Made by a program: the position numbers and the translations under genes. Shown piece by piece: positions 56,198 through 64,000 of a stretch of 64,000 nucleotides of DNA; the first letter of the stretch is position 1; the number at the start of each line of letters is the position of its first letter. The notes beneath the pieces were generated by a model. That model worked only from the letters and a program-made list of their open reading frames with translations. It made no database searches and was not told the origin of the DNA. Source of the stretch: Mucilaginibacter straminoryzae (GTDB taxonomy: Bacteria > Bacteroidota > Bacteroidia > Sphingobacteriales > Sphingobacteriaceae); NCBI RefSeq assembly GCF_022953055.1, contig NZ_JALJEJ010000005.1:124001-188000 (forward strand). Reading direction: 5' to 3'.

Positions 56198-57601
56198 TCA
56201 GTGCATGTATCTACTGATAATATCGATAATGATCTTGTTCTTCTGCAATTGCGGCAGGTAATCAAACAAGATGTAATGCTTCTCCGGATCGGCTTTCAGC
56301 GCCATCTCCAGATAAGCTAAAGCTTCGTTATAATCTCCCCGGGCAAAAAGGTAAGCTACCATGCGGTAGTATAGTTCTGCCGTTTCAGGGTTGTTTTTAA
56401 TAGCGTCAGATACCACATCAATGGCATCATCCAGGCGCTCCTGTTCGTAAAGGATAGATGAATAATCCAGCCAGGCATCTGCATCCAGCGGATTAAGCTC
56501 TACCACCTTTTCGTAGGCTTTTTCAGCTTCGGGCAAGTGGCCCAGTTTGTATTCGGCGTCGGCAATGGCAAACCAGTAGTCTGCGTTGATGCTGTCCAGA
56601 TCCAGCGCTTTACGGTAAAAGTGCAGCGCCTCGAAATAACGTTCTTCAAAATCAAGCGTAACGCCGATACCAAACCAGGCGTCGCCCAGTTTAGAATCCA
56701 TCCTTACGGCCTTTTTGTAAAAAGAACGCGCTTCGTCCATCTGCTCCAGCTTTTCGTAGCATTCGCCAATGGCACAATAGGTATCGGCATTAGGCTGCTC
56801 GTACTCAAACGTCTGGCGGTATACCTCAATGGCTTCAGCATATTTTTCCAGGTTTACCAGCGCGTTGCCTTTGTTAAAGTAAGCAGAGGCAAAGCTGTCC
56901 TTGATCAGTATGGCGTAATCATAGGCATCAATCGCCTTTTCAAACAAACCTAATTTGGTATACGCGTTGCCTAAATTATACCAGGCCGCATAGCTGTAAG
57001 GTTCGTTATCGATATATTGCTGATAAAACTGTACGCTTTCTTCCTGGTTGTCCATCACATCATAGCAAAAAGCCAGTTCGTAAAGGGCATCCTGGTTTTC
57101 CATATTATATTCCAGGCAGCGTTTCAGGTATTTAATAGCCTGCTCGTAGTCGCCCATGTTCTGATGCACGTAGGCGATGTGCAGTAAAATATCATCCTTT
57201 TCTTCGGCCATATCCAGGGCCTTTTCGTAGTTCTCCAACGCTTCGTCAAAGCGCTCCAGGTTCTCGTAAAGGTTACCGCGGATAATGTAAATATCGGCGT
57301 CAGAAGCTTCTAACAGCTCTGCCTTATCCAACGCTGCAAAAGCCTCGGAAAGGCGGTTGGTAATTACCAGCAGTTGTGCTTGTTTGATCAGGAATACAGT
57401 CGCGAATGGATGTTGGTTTCGTGCATATTCAACAACCTGCAAAGCTTTAGCAGGATCATTTTTTTCTATGTAGTAGTCGATGATATTCTCAAAGGCTTGC
57501 GCATCAAAAAAATACTGATCGTGGTTGCGGATCATTTCCTCGTATCTTTCAACGGAAAATTTAGGATCCTCGGAGTAACCGAATTCAAATTCTTCTTCCA
57601 T
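56198..57601 (-). CDS. Tetratricopeptide repeat protein
   Basis: 467-residue protein consisting almost wholly of about 11 TPR units (34-residue period with the A-x-x-x-Y/F-x-K-A-L pattern, e.g. DEALENYEKALDMAEEKDD, EAIEVYRQTFEYEQPN and EALHFYRKALDLDS). No signal peptide or TM segment, so it is cytosolic scaffold or adaptor; the start MEEEFEFGYSEDPKF is typical of the conserved Bacteroidota protein of this type. Partners unknown. Divergent from the ALDH gene. Confidence 0.9.
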   Translation of the reverse strand: MEEEFEFGYSEDPKFSVERYEEMIRNHDQYFFDAQAFENIIDYYIEKNDPAKALQVVEYARNQHPFATVFLIKQAQLLVITNRLSEAFAALDKAELLEASDADIYIIRGNLYENLERFDEALENYEKALDMAEEKDDILLHIAYVHQNMGDYEQAIKYLKRCLEYNMENQDALYELAFCYDVMDNQEESVQFYQQYIDNEPYSYAAWYNLGNAYTKLGLFEKAIDAYDYAILIKDSFASAYFNKGNALVNLEKYAEAIEVYRQTFEYEQPNADTYCAIGECYEKLEQMDEARSFYKKAVRMDSKLGDAWFGIGVTLDFEERYFEALHFYRKALDLDSINADYWFAIADAEYKLGHLPEAEKAYEKVVELNPLDADAWLDYSSILYEQERLDDAIDVVSDAIKNNPETAELYYRMVAYLFARGDYNEALAYLEMALKADPEKHYILFDYLPQLQKNKIIIDIISRYMH

Positions 57602-57820
57602 TCGATAGGTTTTAATGTTTAGACTGAGAAAATCAGTAAAAGTGACACTTGCTGCCTCTTTTTCGTTATCAAATTACAATAATAAGACAGGTTGCCCTAA
57701 ATTAGTTTTCCACAAATACACATTTTCAACAGGTGAACGTTGTAAGTATTTGATAATTAAATAAAAGCAAAAGGCTTAAATTTTTCAACCTTTGGTTACG
57801 TTAACCGCTTTGCAGATACT

Positions 57821-57828
57821 TATTTTTG
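57821..57828 (+). promoter_or_regulatory. -7 promoter element of the aldehyde dehydrogenase gene
   Basis: TATTTTTG, a perfect TAnnTTTG match 15 bases above the ATG at 57844. It excludes the upstream TTG at 57826, which lies inside the box. Confidence 0.6.
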
Positions 57829-57843
57829 GAAAAATATACCGCT

Positions 57844-59385
57844 ATGAAATTCGATGTCGGGGAAGTGCTCAGTCACTTTAATATAAACGAAACAAACCCT
57901 GCTTTTAGTACAGGCAAAAATGCGGGCAGCAGTGCAGATGCGGAGGCAAGGGCGATCACCTCGCCGGTAGACGGGCTGAAGATTGCTACGGTGCAAATGG
58001 CGACTGCTGCCGAATACCATGCCGTTGCCGAACAGGCTGTTATTGCCGCCAAAAGCTGGCGAGGCTTGCCTGCCCCGAAACGCGGCGATATCATCCGGCA
58101 GATTGGCCTGGCGCTAAGGGAAAATAAAGATATGCTGGGCAAACTTGTCTCTTACGAAATGGGGAAAAGCCTGCAGGAAGGCTGGGGCGAAGTGCAGGAG
58201 ATGATTGATATCTGCGATTTTGCCGTTGGCATCAGCCGGCAGTTATACGGGCTGACGATGCATTCGGAACGGCCGGGGCACCGCATGTATGAACAGTACC
58301 ACCCGCTGGGTGTAGTGGGTATTATTTCGGCTTTCAACTTCCCGGTAGCGGTATGGAGCTGGAACGCTATGCTGGCATGGGTGTGCGGCAATGTTTGCAT
58401 CTGGAAGCCTTCTGAAAAAACACCGCTTACGGCTTTGGCCTGCCAGCATATTGTGCAACAGGTTTTTGCCGAAAATGATATAGACGAAGGCGTATCCTGC
58501 TTAGTGATCGGCGATCGCGCCATCGGCGAGCTGATGGCAGCAGACCACCGCGTTGCTTTGGTTTCGGCTACCGGTTCTACCCGGATGGGTAAAGCTGTTG
58601 CGGCTACCGTAGCGCAGCGTTTGGGCAAATGCCTGCTGGAACTGGGCGGCAACAATGCCATCATCATTACCGAGAATGCCAGCCTGGATATTGCTTTAGT
58701 AGGTGCGGTATTCGGGGCGGTAGGCACGGCCGGACAACGCTGTACTACTACCCGCAGGCTAATTATCCACGAAAGTATTTACGAACAGTTTAAGCAAAAA
58801 CTGGTAAGCGCTTACGGGCAGATCCAGATTGGCAACCCATTGGACGAACATAACCATATGGGGCCGCTGATTGACAAATATGCAGTAAACGCTTATCTAA
58901 ATTCAATTGAACAGTGTAAAGCACAGGGTGGGAAATTTATAGTTGAAGGCGGCGTTTTAGAAGGGCCTGGCTTCGAATCTGGCTGTTATGTAAAACCATG
59001 TATTGCCGAGGTTGAAAACCATTTCGCAATTGTTCAGCACGAAACCTTTGCGCCTATTCTTTACCTGATCAGGTACCATACTTTAGACGAGGCGATCGAA
59101 CTGCAAAATGCCGTTCCGCAGGGACTGTCTTCTGCTATTATGACGAATAATTTGCGCGAAGCCGAACAATTTCTGTCTTTTGCAGGTTCTGACTGCGGAA
59201 TAGCCAACGTTAACATCGGTACCTCTGGTGCCGAGATCGGCGGAGCTTTCGGAGGTGAGAAGGAAACCGGTGGCGGACGCGAGTCTGGTTCGGATGCGTG
59301 GAAAGCTTACATGCGGCGACAAACCAACACCATCAATTATTCAACTCAGCTTCCGCTTGCGCAGGGCATTAAGTTCGACCTATAA
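57844..59385 (+). CDS. amaB: Aldehyde dehydrogenase, ALDH7 type (aminoadipate semialdehyde dehydrogenase-like)
   Basis: NAD(P)-dependent aldehyde dehydrogenase of 513 residues, the length of antiquitin-type enzymes that oxidise aminoadipate semialdehyde in lysine breakdown. Active residues: E266 (LLELGGNNAI) and catalytic C300 (AGQRCTTTRRL), with ISAFNFPVAVWSWN containing the oxyanion asparagine and KPSEKTPL the cofactor lysine. SYEMGKSLQEGWGEVQEMID is characteristic of ALDH7. The gene symbol follows the family, and the pathway is inference as no other lysine gene is near. The subtilase gene follows after 15 bases. Confidence 0.9.
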   Translation: MKFDVGEVLSHFNINETNPAFSTGKNAGSSADAEARAITSPVDGLKIATVQMATAAEYHAVAEQAVIAAKSWRGLPAPKRGDIIRQIGLALRENKDMLGKLVSYEMGKSLQEGWGEVQEMIDICDFAVGISRQLYGLTMHSERPGHRMYEQYHPLGVVGIISAFNFPVAVWSWNAMLAWVCGNVCIWKPSEKTPLTALACQHIVQQVFAENDIDEGVSCLVIGDRAIGELMAADHRVALVSATGSTRMGKAVAATVAQRLGKCLLELGGNNAIIITENASLDIALVGAVFGAVGTAGQRCTTTRRLIIHESIYEQFKQKLVSAYGQIQIGNPLDEHNHMGPLIDKYAVNAYLNSIEQCKAQGGKFIVEGGVLEGPGFESGCYVKPCIAEVENHFAIVQHETFAPILYLIRYHTLDEAIELQNAVPQGLSSAIMTNNLREAEQFLSFAGSDCGIANVNIGTSGAEIGGAFGGEKETGGGRESGSDAWKAYMRRQTNTINYSTQLPLAQGIKFDL

Positions 59386-59400
59386 CTACTTATACTTTTT

Positions 59401-61047
59401 ATGAAACAATTTTTGCGGCGCGTTGCCGGATTAGGTATCTGCTTATCCTTATTATCAGAACTTGCTGTTTTTGCACAACCAGCCGCTCCAAAACCCGTTC
59501 TTCCCCAAAACTGGTTTGCCCTCGATCAGAAAACCGATGGTTATTACGGCATCAGCCTGGCACAAGCCTATCAGTTTCTGAAAGGCAAAAAAAGCAAAAC
59601 GGTAGTGGTCGGCGTGATTGATAGTGGTATTGATACCTTACAAAAAGACTTGCGCCCGGTATTGTGGACCAATACCAAAGAGAAACCCGGTAATGGTAAA
59701 GATGATGATGGCAATGGCTTTATAGATGATGTACATGGCTGGAACTTTATCGGTGGTGCCAATGGCCAATGCGATTGTAAAGAAACTTCTGAAGAAGTGC
59801 GCGAATACGAGCGCCTGAAAGGTAAATACGCCAGCATTACCAATCCGCCTGCTACACCAGATTCTGCTTTTGCATACTGGCTACTGGTTAAGCGCCTGCG
59901 CGACTCTACCGTTAACAAGGCAGAAACCGAGCTGAAACAACTAACCCCGATTATGAGCGCCATGGTAGAAACCAGTGCGATCATCAAAAGGGCTTTAAAA
60001 CTGCGTGCCGACCAGGGCTTCAAACTTGCCGACCTGAAGAAGCTAAACGCCGCTAATGATACACTTAATGATGTGAAGCTGCTCTGGACAACCATGCTAA
60101 GCGCGGCTGACCCAAGCGCGACCAGCACTAAAATGCTGAAAGATTATTCGGACTATATGGCCAAGCTGAATAATGACGTTAACCCCGACCTGGAAGTAAG
60201 AAAACGTACCGTTGGTGATAACCCGGATGTATTGAAAGATAAACCTTATGGCAACAACCAGGTTAAATCAGAACAATCTTTCCACGGCACCATGGTTTCG
60301 GGTTTTATCGCCGCCGTAAGAAATAACGGCTATGGCATAAATGGTGTGGCCGATAATGTGAAGATCTTACCGGTAGTGGCTTCGCCCGATGGTGACGAAT
60401 ACGATAAGGATGTAGCCAATGCGATTTATTACGCCGTAGATAATGGTGCGCGGATCATCAACATGAGTTTTGGCAAAAAACTTTCACCCCATAAAGCCTG
60501 GGTGGACGCCGCCTTTAAATATGCTGCCAAGCATGATGTGTTACTGGTTTTAGCCGCCGGTAATGATAACCTGGATATTGATAATACGCCTGAATACCCG
60601 AACGATACTTTCTTAGATGGTTCTGCTACTGATGCGGATAACGTGATCTTTGTAGGTGCATCGGGCCCTAAAAAGGGTGAGAACCTAGCCGCTGAGTTTT
60701 CCAACTATGGCAAAAAGAACGTGGACGTTTTTGCACCCGGCACGCAGGTAACATCGGTTGCTTTAAACGGCGACACCGAAACAGAGGACGGTACCAGTTT
60801 TTCATCTCCCATTACGGCAGGCGTTGCTGCGCTGGTGGCAGAATACTACCCGGACCTGAGTGCAAGGCAGCTGAAACAGGTAATCCTGCAGTCGGCGAAA
60901 CCGCTTAATGGCTTAATGGTGAATAAGCCCGGCACGCAGGATAAAGTAGATTTTACCACGCTGAGCAAAACAGGCGGTATTGTGAACGCTTATGAAGCTT
61001 TACAGGTTGCGTCGAAAATGAAGGGCGAAAGAACTGCGGCTAAATAA
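59401..61047 (+). CDS. S8 family serine peptidase (subtilase), secreted
   Basis: 548-residue secreted protease. Signal peptide MKQFLRRVAGLGICLSLLSELAVFA. The catalytic triad is D74 (VVVGVIDSGID), H295 (SFHGTMVSGFIAA) and S466 (DGTSFSSPITAGVAAL). There is no long propeptide. The stretch from D74 to H295 is 221 residues; normal subtilases have about 30-40, so about 180 residues are inserted, largely helical and lysine-rich (110-285). This long insert is known from a Bacteroidota subtilase subfamily. Probably cotranscribed with the ALDH gene by proximity; no functional tie is apparent. Confidence 0.93.
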   Translation: MKQFLRRVAGLGICLSLLSELAVFAQPAAPKPVLPQNWFALDQKTDGYYGISLAQAYQFLKGKKSKTVVVGVIDSGIDTLQKDLRPVLWTNTKEKPGNGKDDDGNGFIDDVHGWNFIGGANGQCDCKETSEEVREYERLKGKYASITNPPATPDSAFAYWLLVKRLRDSTVNKAETELKQLTPIMSAMVETSAIIKRALKLRADQGFKLADLKKLNAANDTLNDVKLLWTTMLSAADPSATSTKMLKDYSDYMAKLNNDVNPDLEVRKRTVGDNPDVLKDKPYGNNQVKSEQSFHGTMVSGFIAAVRNNGYGINGVADNVKILPVVASPDGDEYDKDVANAIYYAVDNGARIINMSFGKKLSPHKAWVDAAFKYAAKHDVLLVLAAGNDNLDIDNTPEYPNDTFLDGSATDADNVIFVGASGPKKGENLAAEFSNYGKKNVDVFAPGTQVTSVALNGDTETEDGTSFSSPITAGVAALVAEYYPDLSARQLKQVILQSAKPLNGLMVNKPGTQDKVDFTTLSKTGGIVNAYEALQVASKMKGERTAAK

Positions 61048-61090
61048 GCACTGCTATTGAATTGATTCATAGGAGATAACAGAATGACAT

Positions 61091-61253
61091 TTCGGCAATC
61101 ACCCCTTCCACAATGGGTCGATAAAGTAGAGACATGATACATTATGTCTACCTAAGCCAATAAGACGCGAGGTATCGCGTCTCTACAGCTCCAATAAACT
61201 TTCAGCAATCAACCTTTCGACGATGGGGCTATAAAGTAGAGACACGATACATT
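61091..61253 (+). repeat. Degenerate direct repeat, 53 bp at 110-bp spacing
   Basis: 61091-61143 and 61201-61253 agree at 45 of 53 positions, both ending ATAAAGTAGAGACA(C/T)GATACATT. Between them stands AAGACGCGAGGTATCGCGTCT, a hairpin of the GTAGAGACGCGA-type intergenic element. Confidence 0.75.
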
Positions 61254-61666
61254 GGTAACTATATAAATCCAAAGAAATATTTTCCATATCAGAAGAAGAA
61301 AGACTGTTATCCCTGCGCTTCAAGTTGCCAGAAGTAAGCGATTTGCGTGAGACTTTGCTTGAAAGCGTTTTTTTCTGCGATTTTAGTATTATTTTTTGCC
61401 TTTCAAGTTCAGATTTATACTTATTAAATAAGTATCCATCAAATGAAAGGCTGTATATAGTTTCTTTATGCCTTTCGCTATATACTATTTTCCTTGTGTC
61501 TAATAACCATCACGCACAAGTTTTATCAAGGCTCTATTTAGTCCGTGTAAATCTTCACTAAAGTCTTTTTTTCACCATCTTAAACTAATTAGTAAAGTTC
61601 ATGGTCTTTAATATTATCTTTAAAATACCTCAAAAGGGTATCTAATTTTTCAATGGGGTGGTAGCA

Positions 61667-61712
61667 TATTCATAAAAAAAGAGGCTTGGTTGAGCCTCTT
61701 TTTTTATGAATA
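61667..61712. terminator. Perfect 20-bp inverted repeat, probable bidirectional terminator
   Basis: 61667-61686 and 61693-61712 are exact reverse complements around the loop TGGTTG. The stem combines a GAGGCT/AGCCTC core with A and T runs, so it would work in both directions. It lies 8 bases below the KilA-N stop codon. Confidence 0.85.
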
Positions 61713-61720
61713 ATAGTTGA

Positions 61721-62653
61721 TTATTTTTCTTTGTCTTTTGGATTGTAATTCAAAGCTGTTTTAAGTTTATCATTGACGTCTGAAAGAGGTTCTTTCGGTA
61801 TTGTTTCAATTCTTTTCCTTTCAGGCAAGTATGGGCTACGAATTTGCTCTTCCGTATAATTTGATGCTCTCAGGGCTTTTAATTGTTGTTGCGCTGCTTG
61901 CCTCAACAAATTAAGTTTTTGAGCTTTGTCTAAACCATTTTGATTAAAAACCGCATTTAATCCCTCTAAATTAGATAATACGAGTAATTGATGCGCATCA
62001 GCTATATCTCTAACATTAAAATTTTGCAATGCTAGTTGAGGATTTGCCTCTCTCCATTGTTTGGCAGTAAAGCCGAACATTGCAATATTTAAAATGTCTG
62101 CTTCTTCGGCGTATATCCATTTCTTTTTTTCTTCGTCAGTTATTTTGGGGATAACATATTGTTGAATTGCATTTGTATGTATTGCATAATTAGCTTTACT
62201 TAAAAAACGTCTGTAGTCCCATTCGGAATTTAACCGTCTTTGCTCTTCTTCCTTTAGTTTTTGAAATTCTTTTACGAGCAACAGTTGAAAGCGAGGGCTT
62301 ATCCACATTCCAAATTGAAATGCTATATCTCTGTGAGCATATGTCCCCCCATATCTGCCTGTTTTTGCACTAATGCCGATTGCTCCTGTTTTTTCTATCC
62401 AGTCTTTTACAGACAATACATAATTATTCCCGCCGGATGTATTTTTAATTATACCGTATTCGGTATAATTAAAATTCGGATTATTCATGGCTTCCCATTC
62501 ACCCAAATATTCAATAGTGTTTTTAGTGCTTAACCACTTTGTGATCACTATATTCTCATGTTGGCTTTTGGCCATGTCCGTTAATGAAATGTAATCGTTT
62601 TCATTTATGGTGAATAACGATATTTCTATGCCTTCCACATTAATTTTACTCAT
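61721..62653 (-). CDS. KilA-N domain-containing protein
   Basis: 310-residue protein with a KilA-N DNA-binding domain at about 1-115: NENDYISLTDMAKSQH, NIVITKWLSTKNTIEYLGEW, and GRYGGTYAHRDIAFQFGMWI followed by SPRFQLLLVKEFQKLKEEE. The remaining 190 residues are helical and charged, with MFGFTAKQWREANP and NVRDIADAHQLLVLSNLEGL, a conserved C-terminal module in Bacteroidota KilA-N proteins. Such proteins stem from phage or other mobile elements, with roles such as anti-repressors; the role here is unknown. AT-rich compared with its neighbours. Its ATG overlaps the end of the transposase stub by 4 bases, so it may depend on readthrough from that remnant or a hidden promoter. Confidence 0.88.
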   Translation of the reverse strand: MSKINVEGIEISLFTINENDYISLTDMAKSQHENIVITKWLSTKNTIEYLGEWEAMNNPNFNYTEYGIIKNTSGGNNYVLSVKDWIEKTGAIGISAKTGRYGGTYAHRDIAFQFGMWISPRFQLLLVKEFQKLKEEEQRRLNSEWDYRRFLSKANYAIHTNAIQQYVIPKITDEEKKKWIYAEEADILNIAMFGFTAKQWREANPQLALQNFNVRDIADAHQLLVLSNLEGLNAVFNQNGLDKAQKLNLLRQAAQQQLKALRASNYTEEQIRSPYLPERKRIETIPKEPLSDVNDKLKTALNYNPKDKEK

Positions 62654-62916
62654 TTTGTTAATTGGCTATAGGTTAACCGGTCGGTGCAATCTGAAAGCAA
62701 GGAGTTGAAACGGCTGCAATCCGTATCTTTTCTACTGTTATATCTAAAGGTAAATTCATCTGCATACTTTTGCAAGTGTCTTGGAGATACATAATGATAA
62801 ATACCAATCACCATTGGGTCAAAAAGAGAAAAGCAACCTTCAATACTATTGGTATAATTAAAGCCTCTGACATTTTCTTTAACTAATTTATAGTAAGTAT
62901 TTACGGTATCAGTCAT
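62650..62916 (-). pseudogene. C-terminal remnant of an IS1595/ISXO2-type transposase
   Basis: 88 residues that read like the C-terminus of an ISXO2-like DDE transposase: YTNSIEGCFSLFDP (usual form H-T-N-x-I-E-G-F-F-S-L-L), IGIYHYVSPRHLQKYADEF, FRYNSRKD and LTYSQLTK. The catalytic D, D and the N-terminal zinc ribbon are missing, and the final E region is the only active-site part left. The open frame starts by chance at an internal ATG. It is the only insertion-sequence trace in the window and no terminal inverted repeats were found. Confidence 0.82.
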
Positions 62917-62940
62917 ATAGTTACCGATACATCCTGTCTC

Positions 62941-62976
62941 CCTAAGCCTGATAAGACGCGAATATCGCTTCTCTAC
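62941..62976 (+). repeat. Dispersed repeat flanking the accessory island
   Basis: CCTAAGCCTGATAAGACGCG and following bases match 61150-61185 with a few differences, in the same orientation. The two copies bracket the KilA-N gene and transposase remnant. Confidence 0.65.
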
Positions 62977-62995
62977 GAGTATTATTCTGAAAGAC

Positions 62996-64000
62996 TTATG
63001 CCGTAAACTCTTTTAAGGCTAAACCAATCCGCCGGATGGTTTCTTCTTTGCCCAACAATGCCACGATATCAAATACGTGCGGGCCAAATTTGCCGCCAAC
63101 CAGCATCACGCGGAATGGCAACATCACGTCGCCTATCTTCAGGCCTTTTTGCTCGGCAAGGGCTTTAAAATCTGCTTCTAAACCTGTAGCCTCCCATTGG
63201 CTGGCTGCTTGTAAAGATTCTGACAGGGTATTAAAGAATTCTGTTTTGGCATCCGTCCATTTAGGTTTTACGGCATTCAGATCATATTCCTTTGGCGCTT
63301 CAAAAAAGTAGCCGCCTTGCTGGTAAAAATCAGTCAGTAAGGTACAGCGGTCTTTCACCAGGTCGATCACCTTTACCAGGTAATCTTCATCCGATACCGT
63401 AATTCCCTTATCATTTAATATCGGTACTACACGTGGTTTCAATTCATCAGCGCTTAAGCGTTTGATCCATTCCGCGTTGAACCACTTCGCTTTTTCAAAA
63501 TCAAACTTCGCTCCCGACTTATTTACCCGCTCGATGGAAAACTGCTGAATCAACTCGTCCAGTGAGAAAACCTCCTGGTCTGTTCCGGCATTCCATCCCA
63601 GCATCGCTAACAGGTTGTTAAATGCTTCCGGAAGAAAGCCCAGCTCACGGAAGCCCGGCGTCAGTTCGCCTGTTTTCGGATCCGTCCAGTTCATGGCATA
63701 TACCGGGAAGCCTAAACGCGCGCCGTCGCGCTTGCTTAACTTGCCGTGACCGTCTGGCTTCAGGATCAATGGCAGGTGTGCCCATTGCGGCATCTGTTCT
63801 TTCCAGCCCAGGTATTCCCAAAGTAGTAAGTGAACAGGCGCCGATGGCAGCCATTCTTCGCCGCGGAAAGCGTGGGTGATCTGCATCAGGTAATCGTCAA
63901 CTACTACGGCCAGGTGGTAAGTTGGCATACCGTCGGCTTTCAGCAGTACTTTATCATCAGAAAGATTGGTATCGAAGCTTACAAACCCGCGGATCATATC
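62996..64000 (-). CDS. gltX: Glutamyl-tRNA synthetase (5' end outside window)
   Basis: C-terminal part of the class I synthetase that charges tRNA-Glu; at least 334 codons are present and the N-terminal Rossmann half with the HIGH motif lies beyond the right edge. The KLSKR loop is encoded at 63728-63742 (HGKLSKRDGARLGFP), followed by the anticodon-binding helical domain. MPTYHLAVVVDDYLMQITH and FRGEEWLPSAPVHLLLWEYL precede it. The ATG at 63995-63997 is internal, not the start. Last feature of the window, just downstream of the accessory island. Confidence 0.96.
   Translation of the reverse strand, partial: DMIRGFVSFDTNLSDDKVLLKADGMPTYHLAVVVDDYLMQITHAFRGEEWLPSAPVHLLLWEYLGWKEQMPQWAHLPLILKPDGHGKLSKRDGARLGFPVYAMNWTDPKTGELTPGFRELGFLPEAFNNLLAMLGWNAGTDQEVFSLDELIQQFSIERVNKSGAKFDFEKAKWFNAEWIKRLSADELKPRVVPILNDKGITVSDEDYLVKVIDLVKDRCTLLTDFYQQGGYFFEAPKEYDLNAVKPKWTDAKTEFFNTLSESLQAASQWEATGLEADFKALAEQKGLKIGDVMLPFRVMLVGGKFGPHVFDIVALLGKEETIRRIGLALKEFTA

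Larger units (their letters stand above)
61048..61720. other. Accessory intergenic region with degenerate repeats
   Basis: About 670 AT-rich bases. It holds two copies of a 53-bp sequence at 110-bp spacing, a repeat shared with 62941-62976, a possible fragment of a coding sequence at about 61263-61362 (reading EEERLLSLRFKLPEVSDLRE, then lost into low-complexity sequence) and a perfect 20-bp stem at its end. No intact gene. Confidence 0.6.

Noticed and set aside
61325..61561. 78-codon frame in the accessory island
   Set aside because: The second half is low-complexity hydrophobic sequence without coding character; only the first part, which extends upstream of the ATG, resembles protein and is listed as a possible fragment.
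62650..62916. A functional small gene paired with KilA-N as a toxin-antitoxin system
   Set aside because: The overlap suggested a two-gene system, but the sequence is clearly the C-terminus of an ISXO2-like transposase.
1..64000. tRNA, rRNA, tmRNA or known riboswitch
   Set aside because: Intergenic stretches were read for cloverleaf or conserved RNA patterns and none was seen; a covariance-model scan would be decisive.

Overview
The window is chromosomal DNA from a member of the Bacteroidota, most likely the family Sphingobacteriaceae (Mucilaginibacter or Pedobacter-like). The reasons are: start regions carry the Bacteroidota -7 promoter word TAnnTTTG (upstream of ileS, ruvC, sdhC, the HD-domain gene and an aldehyde dehydrogenase) and few genes show a Shine-Dalgarno sequence; succinate dehydrogenase has the single-cytochrome Bacteroidota form; isoleucyl-tRNA synthetase is the long type-2 form; and the pigment-type gene cluster resembles flexirubin/aryl polyene loci of this phylum. 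Genus is inference. Most of the window is ordinary core and metabolic DNA; accessory signals are concentrated at 21.0-22.6 kb, 35.8-36.2 kb, 41.3-42.0 kb and 61.0-63.0 kb.

Layout. 1-9.7 kb: 3'-truncated ileS (minus), an SMP-30 lactonase, a two-gene GMC sugar-dehydrogenase operon, a short-chain dehydrogenase, a lipoprotein and a carbohydrate porin. 9.7-17.1 kb: HD phosphohydrolase, XRE regulator, ruvC, comB, the YifB/ComM ATPase, an FkbM methyltransferase with a VOC protein, an S41 protease and a DUF2007 protein. 17.3-21 kb: sdhCAB. 21.0-22.6 kb: an unknown 420-residue protein gene sitting exactly between two copies of the sdhB 3' end plus terminator, followed by a dispersed repeat. 22.8-28.5 kb: an AraC regulator, a sulfur operon (persulfide dioxygenase-rhodanese plus two YeeE-like membrane proteins) and a histidine kinase/response regulator pair.

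28.7-35.8 kb is a tightly packed eight-gene operon: tyrosine ammonia-lyase, ketoreductase, two hotdog dehydratases, two ketosynthases, a truncated ketosynthase-like protein and a cysteine-less chain-length-factor-like ketosynthase. It would make a p-coumarate-primed polyene acyl chain, but carries no acyl carrier protein, ligase or transporter. 36.2-42.9 kb holds a glutamate-carboxypeptidase-II-like M28 peptidase, a YpfJ-type metallopeptidase, two tandem lipoprotein amidases, a 242-bp tandem repeat and a glycerophosphodiesterase.

43.1-50.4 kb is a complete GlgE pathway on the minus strand (glgE, a treS-maltokinase fusion, glgB), converting trehalose through maltose-1-phosphate into branched alpha-glucan. 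50.8-61 kb: an epimerase, asnB, comA (the partner of comB 42 kb away; together they make sulfolactate from phosphoenolpyruvate and sulfite), an AI-2E family transporter, a TPR protein, an ALDH7-type dehydrogenase and a subtilase. 61-63 kb is a small accessory island: degenerate repeats, a KilA-N domain gene and the C-terminal stub of an IS1595-type transposase. The window ends inside gltX.

The strongest candidate for something undescribed is the 21.0-22.5 kb insertion at sdhB: a putative secreted toxin-like protein with a possible PD-(D/E)XK-like core, flanked by 80-bp direct repeats that duplicate the last codons and terminator of sdhB. No rRNA, tRNA, CRISPR array or intact insertion sequence was found.
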